Shown here: positions 58,901 to 64,000 of the stretch, piece by piece | Layout of the letters: each line of letters begins with the position of its first letter | Position numbering within the stretch: position 1 is the first letter of the stretch | Assembly (NCBI GenBank): GCA_036852015.1 | Contig: JAANDG010000198.1 | Location: 124,001-188,000 of the forward strand | From: Pelodera strongyloides | Taxonomy: Eukaryota > Nematoda > Chromadorea > Rhabditida > Rhabditidae | Reading direction: 5' to 3' | Length of the DNA stretch: 64,000 bases | Made by a program: the position numbers and the translations under genes | The notes under the pieces: model-generated | Databases searched by the model: none | The model's input: only the letters and a program-made list of their open reading frames with translations | Told to the model about the DNA's origin: nothing

Positions 58901-61900
58901 CTGCATAAGAATGATGGTGCACGAGATTCAAAAACCGGCCGGTATTTCGCTTTAATAGGCAGCACATAATAAGTAAACTCCAAGTATAAAATACAGAAAT
59001 GTATAACACCAACCGAATGGTTTAAGATCGGGTGGTGATGGTTCCAATTGAGATTTCTTCGTTCAAAAGGGGCCCATTGGAAATGAAGAAAATTGTCCCA
59101 ACGATTGCGTAGTGCAGGATTCACCTGAAAACATACCTAACGTGACTCCTTGACTGGAAAATGAAACGGTGAATTAGTATGATTATTATTGAACATACAG
59201 CACAACGTAATCTTGAAATCATAATGTTTTAAATAAGAAAAATAACAGAAGAAACTCACAGGCATCGTAGGGTAAATGGAGCTATTCTTGAGCCAAATTG
59301 TAGCGCGACTGATCCTCGGAAGACACAGTGAGCGTCACCAACCTTAAAAGCGAAAAATAATAGTCGCGAAACGAAACACAAATTGAAAACAGAACAAATT
59401 GTAGCGCGACTGATCCTCGGAAGACCGCCTACAAATTTAAATTAGGAAAAGATATGGCCAATACGAAAAGTAACATACACCTAAGCGATCCAGTCCAGAA
59501 GCAACAAACATCCAATCCGGAGTAGCGAGCACCAGACAAGACAACGGCAGCGAAGTAGCGCATTCCGTGATCTGAACGCTTCATTTTTTCGTAAGTTAAA
59601 AATACGCAAGTACGGCATAAAGTAACAAAATTTTATATTTAATAATTTTGGCCGAACCTCTTTAAATATACTGCTTTCATCGACATCTATGCTTCAATGC
59701 TTCCAAGAGTAGGCGTCCACCGAGCTGTCCATTCACAACAGGTTTCTTCTCGTGTTTCAGCTATAAAAAGTAAAATGAGTAAATTATCTACGCACTATAT
59801 TCGCTATAGTACAACAACAAAATACGTCACTTCCACACTGCTGTATGTCCGTAATTGCAAAATAATGTTCAGAGCTGGTTAATTAACCAGGACTGGGAGC
59901 AACGAGTCAGTCAAAGGGCTGGGCCAATTACCAGCTAAATCTTATTTTTCGAACTCATTACCCGCCCTGAATTTTCGAATGTCATACCGGAAGTTACCAA
60001 CAATATACATTGATCACGCCCATAGGCAGTGGATACTCTCATTGACCAATATTCTAGCTAGATACAAACACATAAATTCGGTGGCAACGCCGGAACGGAA
60101 CGGTATAGCAAGTTGAATTTATATTTTCCAAAGTATACTGGAAGTTGCAGACACGTACCGATCATACGAATATAGCCAATAAATCGGTCTAGAAAAGAAC
60201 ACACCTGGTCGTTGCATTTCGGTGACCCCAGCAAACGCTCAGCAATAGACCTCCCCAGCATTATTGCTTTGCTTTCTCACCTAATAAGAGAAATGAGAAC
60301 ACAAGGCAGAACAAGAAACAATAAACTAATTGGACAACCTAGTGCTTGGATCATATGGTTTATGGTAACAGAAAAAGAACTCACGTCCAATAATTCCTCC
60401 GTCGTTTCCAATCGGCTGTTTCCCCATGCATGGCTGAAGTGATCATGCACGTCAAATACGAATCTGAAAAACAACTTGAACAGCGAAAAAAACTTTAAAT
60501 GTTTAAATTCTCTTCTCATGTGATGTGGTGCTCTAAAACATGAAAAAAACAGTATATTTTGCTAGCAAATATACATAGTAACAAAGGGGGTTACTTTCAT
60601 GAAATGATAAAGCAGATGTCTAAAAAAAGAACAACGCCTAAAAATACGTATTTTCTGGATATAAAAGACAAATAAACGTATTGCTTTAGACACTTCCCCA
60701 TTCAGTGTGCTAAACAAACGCTACTTCAAGTTTCAGACAAGTAATGGAATAATGCAACAATAATTCTATAAGAAAGAAGAAAAAAGCAAAGAAAACTTCT
60801 TTTCCAGAAAAAAAAAGAAAAAAAATCGACGAAAACTTTTCGCAAACTTTGTGTATACTTACGGTGATTGGTGCAGTGTTGGGGTAGTGTTGACAAGGCT
60901 ATGTACGGTACTTTCCGTGCATTTTAATAACTAACATCTGGCGGTCCCACGGCGCACCTGGGGCGCACCAGCCGCGGATCCGTTTTCGGGATCGTGACTA
61001 TTTGCGCCGCGATACCGCCGGGTGACCGCCGCGCAACATTTTTGCGCCATATGCGCGCCGCGCAGCCGCGGAGTTTCCCCAGTGAATTTTCTATTGTTCA
61101 GGACATATCAAAGGTGCTGAGGGTTGCGGATAAACTGCACGCGGGTACCGTATTCGTGAATACCTATCAGAAGACCGACGTTGCTGCACCATTCGGAGGA
61201 TTCAAGCAGAGTGGTTTTGGAAAGGACCTGGGTAAGGATATTGCTTATAGAGAATTTTGGTATGAAGTCGACACGAAGAGTTATCCACGAAAAAATGAGG
61301 CATATCTTGAGTAGCAAAATGTTTCGGGCAGTGCACCACCGTGTTACCTATGGTTAGACTACTATAGCCCCGGATTTGTACAGAGATTTGTCCGGGATCT
61401 AAATTGCATATAGTACTTGTTTGCTTCAGAACCACGTGTCACCAATCAAAGTATCAAAGTATCAAAGTAAACCTATATTTACGATTTCGTCTTAATTTTT
61501 ATTAAAAGTGTTTATTACAATATATGCAAACCAAAGTTGATCGACATTCACCCCGGGGAACTTTTTCCGACGAGCGCATCCACAAATGTATACCATTGCC
61601 TGACCCTTCCTCTCGTTGTCTATCCGCTCTGGTTGTCTGCTCTCTCGGTTTTTTTTCTCTGTCACCTCTTTATTGAGCATGTACTCTCTCATGCGTAATT
61701 TGTAACTGTGTTATAACATACGAGAAGTAAAAGAATTATTAGGACTAAATTGATGCAAATACGGTACCCTTATGGTTGGGCTCGTCGTAAAAAGTTCCCC
61801 GGGGTGAATGTGGATAAAAATTAGTGTGTATATATTGTAATAAATGCTGCTAATAAAAAATAACATAAAATCGTAAATATATGTTTATTTTGATGGGCCT

Positions 61901-62048
61901 ATTTTGTTTGATGTTTGTATGATTTTGAACCTTTAATGTTTGTATGTATGTTAATTGATATGTTTCACAACAAACTGTTTATATCGTTTTAGGCCGCGAA
62001 GCTCTCAACGAATACCTCGTCGTCAAGACAATTACAATTGAATATTAA
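47079..62048 (+). CDS. alh-3: 10-formyltetrahydrofolate dehydrogenase (ALDH1L)
   Basis: 908 residues from 25 exons: 47079-47205, 47639-47718, 48048-48196, 48987-49104, 49427-49495, 49786-49950, 50596-50664, 50984-51094, 51547-51672, 51995-52132, 52623-52712, 52963-53040, 53453-53560, 53879-53968, 54216-54338, 54553-54729, 55030-55151, 55453-55512, 55685-55796, 56001-56105, 56400-56513, 56912-57051, 57525-57594, 61102-61231, 61993-62048. The enzyme oxidises 10-formyl-THF to THF and CO2 with NADP+. The formyl-hydrolase domain has its catalytic pair His111 ([11 protein letters not shown]) and Asp147 (WADDGLDTG). The carrier domain has the phosphopantetheine Ser at about 362 (GASSADV). The aldehyde dehydrogenase domain has Glu679 (LELGGKSP) and Cys713 (KGENC). 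The C-terminus VKTITIEY is family-like. All catalytic residues are intact. Introns 6, 12 and 23 hold most of the repeats; intron 23 is 3.5 kb. AATAAA at about 62089 is the likely poly(A) signal. Confidence 0.97.
47395..47482 (-). repeat. GC-rich repeat in alh-3 intron 1
   Basis: The reverse complement contains GTGCGCGGCGAAAAAAGCAGGTG and ACTCGCCAGACTCACGCCAG, matching 44578-44690. A small tandem CTTTAGCCTTTAC repeat opens the same intron at about 47209-47233. Confidence 0.55.
49678..49769 (+). repeat. 29-bp minisatellite, three copies
   Basis: TTGGTGGGCCTGGACCTATA TTGGACCTG is repeated three times with few changes just upstream of alh-3 exon 6. Confidence 0.9.
50021..50091 (-). repeat. tRNA-like sequence in alh-3 intron 6
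   Basis: On the minus strand TAGCTCAACCGG resembles an A box and GGTTCGAGTCC is an exact B-box match at the right spacing. A GCTC/GAGT D stem can form. The anticodon loop CGAGTAG lacks the invariant U33 and the acceptor stem is poorly paired, so this is probably a tRNA pseudogene or tRNA-derived SINE head. Confidence 0.5.
50465..50565 (-). ncRNA. SL1 spliced-leader RNA-like sequence
   Basis: Positions 50565 down to 50544 match the 22-nt nematode SL1 at every base (GGTTTAATTAC...AAGTTTGAG). The next bases are GTGATTAG, so a GT donor follows the leader exactly as in SL1 RNA. AATTACC inside the leader can pair with GGTGATT just after it, with one G-U, around a loop CAAGTTTGA. This is the stem I arrangement of SL RNAs, although the intron part differs from C. 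elegans. I find no convincing Sm site (AATTTTTGG type) in the next 80 bases, and upstream DNA is alh-3 exon 7. So it may be a pseudogene or a retroposed copy; the 3' limit given is nominal. Confidence 0.6.
50690..50805 (-). repeat. short retroposon (family B) in alh-3 intron 7
   Basis: The minus strand reads GACGTCGAGGAATTTGTCATC, GCTCAGACCTCTGCGGAACATGTCATAAGC and CATGAATAAAGGTGCATGC. This is the same block order as at 57070-57205 and 52320-52450, including an AATAAA near the end. Confidence 0.75.
51289..51468. mobile_element. TTAA-flanked MITE (family 1) in alh-3 intron 8
   Basis: TTAAAGCGAAATACCAACCTG at the left, ACCGGCCGGTAGTTCGCTTTAA at the right, 180 bp. The central TATGCAAATGAATATAAACTAGAATAAAAA is shared with the copies at 56697 and 57343. 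Confidence 0.85.
52165..52325 (+). repeat. GTCGACGTCGA tandem repeat in alh-3 intron 10
   Basis: About six degenerate units of 25-30 bases around GGACACTTGTCGACGTCGACG, running directly into the family B retroposon that follows. Confidence 0.85.
52320..52450 (+). repeat. short retroposon (family B), plus orientation
   Basis: AATTTGTCATCTGGAACTCGTCGCC, TGCTCAGGACCTCTGCGGAACATGTC, ATTGGATCTGTATTTTCACCC and TGAATACAGGTG. The AATAAA of other copies reads AATACA here. The tandem block upstream may be an expanded 5' end of the element. Confidence 0.75.
53115..53366 (+). repeat. minisatellite of about 43 bp, six copies, in alh-3 intron 12
   Basis: The unit is CAGGGGTACTGTAGAATGTCGGTCTTACAGTAATG plus a variable short end. 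Adjacent CTGTA/TACAG motifs let each unit form a small hairpin. Confidence 0.9.
55593..55972 (+). repeat. CT and GA microsatellites flanking alh-3 exon 19
   Basis: A (CT)n-rich run at about 55595-55630 and a (GA)n run of about 15 units at about 55941-55972 lie on either side of the exon and are complementary. They could pair in the pre-mRNA. Confidence 0.85.
56697..56870. mobile_element. MITE (family 1) in alh-3 intron 21
   Basis: TTAAAGCGAAATACTAGCCGG at the left and ACCGGCGGGTATTTCGCTTTAT at the right. The right TTAA is mutated to TTAT. Confidence 0.85.
57070..57205 (-). repeat. short retroposon (family B) in alh-3 intron 22
   Basis: On the minus strand GCCCTAGCCCGAAGACGTCG leads into the shared body and ends TTGAATAAAGGTGCACGC. 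This is the most complete copy in the window. Confidence 0.8.
57343..57506. mobile_element. TTAA-flanked MITE (family 1) in alh-3 intron 22
   Basis: TTAAAGCGAAATACTGGCCGG and CCGGCCGGTATTTCGCTTTAA bound 164 bp ending 18 bases upstream of exon 23. Confidence 0.88.
57700..57895. repeat. GC-rich block at the left of alh-3 intron 23
   Basis: Repeated GCGCGGCGATG(A)CGCG units in both orientations, far more GC-rich than the flanks. The start GTGAAACTTCGCGCCATCGC and CCGCGCAACATTGGCGCC resemble the mirrored sequence at 60945-61080. Confidence 0.6.
58238..58760. repeat. fold-back element in alh-3 intron 23
   Basis: The segment at about 58408-58565 (AATAGAGTATTTAACTG ... GAAGATCAGGGACAATTTGAATTAGTAC) is mirrored with mismatches at about 58600-58745. 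The 123-codon open frame covering the left arm is a by-product of the element, not a gene. Confidence 0.75.
58801..58955. mobile_element. MITE (family 1), left end incomplete
   Basis: AAAACCGGCCGGTTTTTGAAAC at the left lacks the outer TTAAAGCG. The right end AAAACCGGCCGGTATTTCGCTTTAA is intact. Confidence 0.75.
58990..59590 (-). other. possible small nested gene, minus strand
   Basis: An exon-like segment from ATG at about 59584 ([18 protein letters not shown]...) ends at a GT donor near 59478. Two downstream acceptors each lead in frame to [10 protein letters not shown], because a stretch of about 30 bases (GTCTTCCGAGGATCAGTCGC) is duplicated at about 59304 and 59396. A further exon-like block ([16 protein letters not shown]) at about 59108-59020 has AG/GT borders but does not join in frame. 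The product would be a membrane-like protein of 50-60 residues that I do not recognise. This may be part of a transposon. Confidence 0.2.
60945..61080. repeat. GC-rich block at the right of alh-3 intron 23
   Basis: GGCGCACCTGGGGCGCACC, CCGCCGCGCAACATTTTTGCGCC and GCGGAGTTTCCCC. It ends 21 bases before exon 24. Together with 57700-57895 it brackets 3 kb of AT-rich sequence. Confidence 0.55.
61447..61905. mobile_element. MITE (family 2) in alh-3 intron 24
   Basis: ATCAAAGTAAACCTATATTTACG, ATTCACCCCGGGGAACTTTTTCCGACGAGCGCATCC and its partial mirror near 61790-61840, and ATTTTGATGGGCCT. These are shared with 18355-18750, but the outer ends are eroded. Confidence 0.7.
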
Positions 62049-62590
62049 TAATTATGATAATTATGCATCCAAATTTATTTATTGTGCGAATAAAGTTTTA
62101 ATGAGGTCGTCGTTTACTGTAATAGGTATCGCATCAAGTAATTACGGAATAGCGTAAACGCCCGGCATTCCACATTATATATGTATGTAGAAACACTTGA
62201 GCCGTTTTTTGATTAATCTTTATTAGTATGAGAATGTAGTCTTTTTATTATATAAAGGAGAAGAGTTTGTTTATGCACAACGTTTTTCTACGTTTCAGGC
62301 GTTTGGTATAAATAGGCCAAATTTTCACAACTCCACCAAGGCCCTAATAATCCAAGATCCCAAAATGTACCATCTGACCAGTACGTATGTGACCTCAGCA
62401 AGGGCTGGAAGGTGGCCAAGGGCATCTGGGTACACCCTCCCACACCCTTACGCGCGCTTACGTAACCCTACGGGCCATGTGCTTTGCGAGCGAGCGATCC
62501 CACCATTCATTTCTCTACATTATAGTAATCATTTTAAAAGCAATTGGCGTATTCCAACTCACCTACACATATTCATATATTTATATATAT
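62049..62590. other. alh-3 3' UTR and spacer, no gene
   Basis: AATAAA at about 62089, then AT-rich sequence and a short GC-richer patch (62395-62500) with CCTCCCACACCCTTACGCGCGC. Nothing coding is recognised. Confidence 0.5.
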
Positions 62591-64000
62591 ACAGTGCGTT
62601 CCGTAAGTAAAGGAACACCCAAAATTTTTCGTTTTCGGCTCGAAAATCTAAGTAATTCTTCAAATAAGCTGCACCATTGGATTCAGCGTGAAAAATGGAC
62701 CCTGTTTTGTAAAATTTAGAAAAAAATATTCAGAATGTCGTCAGAAGCAATCGTCAACCGAAAAACGGGTTTTTGCACCTGTTACATAAGTAAAGGAACA
62801 CCCTTGGAAATTAACATTTATTTAAGAATTAAAAGAGGTAAGGAGCTTTTTTGCATAAATTAATTATCGATAGGTCCTCCTCAACCTACATCGAGGTCAA
62901 ATTCACAGTGGCGCTTCGAGGACGCGCAATTCTGATGAATTCTGACGTCGCCTGTTCTTCAAGGCATGGAGCTCCTGGAAGACCGTCGGAAAAGCGCGAT
63001 TTTGTGCGCAGTTTTCACACAAACGCCCCAAAATTGTTTTCGAATGGATTCGCATCTGGAAAACATGCCGAAAACTCCATGTATGCTCCAGATGATTTGT
63101 CTTCAAAAATTCTGAGGATCTCTAACGTTCATTGATGCATTTAAATTCTGAATAACAATTTCCGACAGCTCAAAACCCTGCGTAAACGCTGTCCAGGGCT
63201 TTCTGAGTGTTGGCAGTGTTCATCCGCGTTCGTAGAAACTTCTGATGAACGTGACGTTAGCGTGGATCGGCTCCAAACCATCAAAGATCCATATCCAGCA
63301 CCTGCGTCTGTCGAAGAACTGCACACACCTGTGATGACCTCATCAGAATTTGTCTTATTATGCGGCACGTTCAATTCGGAGTTGCTTTCATCTGAGGGCA
63401 TGATTTGGAGCACCACGATGAGGTTTCTTGCATCGCTGCAATGCCTGGGACGCTGGGAGAACGCTAACGTCACGTTCATCAGAAGTTTCTACGAACGCGG
63501 ATGAACACTGCCAACACTCAGAAAGCCCTGGACAGCGTTTACGCAGGGTTTTGAGCTGTCGGAAATTGTTATTCAGAATTTAAATGCATCAATGAACGTC
63601 AGAGATCCTCAGAATTTTTGAAGTCAAATAATCTGGAGCACACATGGAGTTTTCGGCATGTTTTCCAGATGCGAATCCATTCGAAAACAATTTTGGGGCG
63701 TTTGTGTGAAAACTGCGCACAAAATCGCACTTTTCCGACGGCCAGGAGCTCCATGCCTTGAAGAACAGGCGACGTCAGAATTCATCAGAATTGCGCGTCC
63801 TCGAAGCGCCACTGTGAATTTGACCTCGATGTAGGTTGAGGAGGACCTATCGATAATTAATTTATGCAAAAAAGCTCCTTACCTCTTTTAATTCTTAAAT
63901 AAATGTTAATTTCCAAGGGTGTTCCTTTACTTATGTAACAGTTGCAAAAACCCGTTTTTCGGTTGACGGTTGCTTCTGACGACATTCTGAATATTTTTTT
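62591..64000. mobile_element. long palindromic Tc1/mariner-derived element, cut by window edge
   Basis: TATATA/CAGTGCGTTCCGTAAGTAAAGGAACACCC is a Tc1/mariner-type end beside a TA. Two arms of about 670 bases are inverted copies (left to about 63262, right from about 63462), with a 200-bp spacer. In each arm, reading outward, a decayed transposase C-terminus is visible: FLKSNN, then after a frameshift FPDANPFENNFGAF, which corresponds to the SPDLNPIENLWG block carrying the last catalytic acid of Tc1 transposases. A stop follows within seven codons. No complete transposase remains. The right terminus is beyond the window. Confidence 0.8.

Noticed and set aside
62851..63135. 94-codon open frame near the right edge
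   Set aside because: It is the reverse strand of the decayed transposase tail and is repeated in mirror image at 63624-63869.

Overview
The window is nuclear DNA of a nematode. The genes are broken into many small exons, and every splice junction I could check is GT-AG apart from one, in a SMYD-like gene. Several start codons sit just behind a lone 3' splice acceptor, as expected for trans-spliced leaders. A 22-of-22 match to the nematode spliced leader SL1 lies on the minus strand at 50544-50565. Genus cannot be set from sequence alone. The protein lengths I reconstruct (transketolase 618 aa, ALDH1L-type dehydrogenase 908 aa, RRP8 341 aa) are close to the Caenorhabditis proteins as I remember them.

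Layout, left to right. The 5' end of dynactin p150/dnc-1 (minus strand, runs off the left edge). A repeat-rich spacer holding a LINE ORF1-like remnant. nog-1 (22 exons) then rrp-8 (9 exons), both plus strand and spaced like an operon. A divergent SMYD-type MYND/SET gene (12 exons) that needs one non-canonical splice site. About 5.4 kb with no recognisable gene. The mitochondrial calcium uniporter mcu-1. About 3.4 kb with no recognisable gene. Transketolase tkt-1 (16 exons). A damaged BEL/Pao retroelement on the minus strand, abutting an LTR-like block in the opposite orientation and flanked by a 0.7-0.8 kb direct repeat. The 10-formyltetrahydrofolate dehydrogenase gene alh-3/ALDH1L (25 exons), whose introns are full of repeats. 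Last, a large palindromic Tc1/mariner-derived fold-back element cut by the right edge.

The host genes are housekeeping functions: ribosome biogenesis (nog-1, rrp-8), dynein transport, mitochondrial calcium uptake, pentose phosphate pathway and one-carbon metabolism. They do not form one pathway. To my knowledge the C. elegans orthologues of dnc-1, nog-1, rrp-8, mcu-1, tkt-1 and alh-3 all lie on chromosome IV, so the block looks like conserved chromosome content.

The rest of the story is mobile DNA. I see at least ten copies of one TTAA-flanked inverted-repeat MITE family, a second TTAA family, several other hairpin elements, two families of short retroposons recognisable by shared 3' tails, minisatellites, and tRNA-like sequences. 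Nearly all sit in introns or intergenic DNA. Exon boundaries were set by reading frame across GT-AG sites and are accurate to within a base or so.
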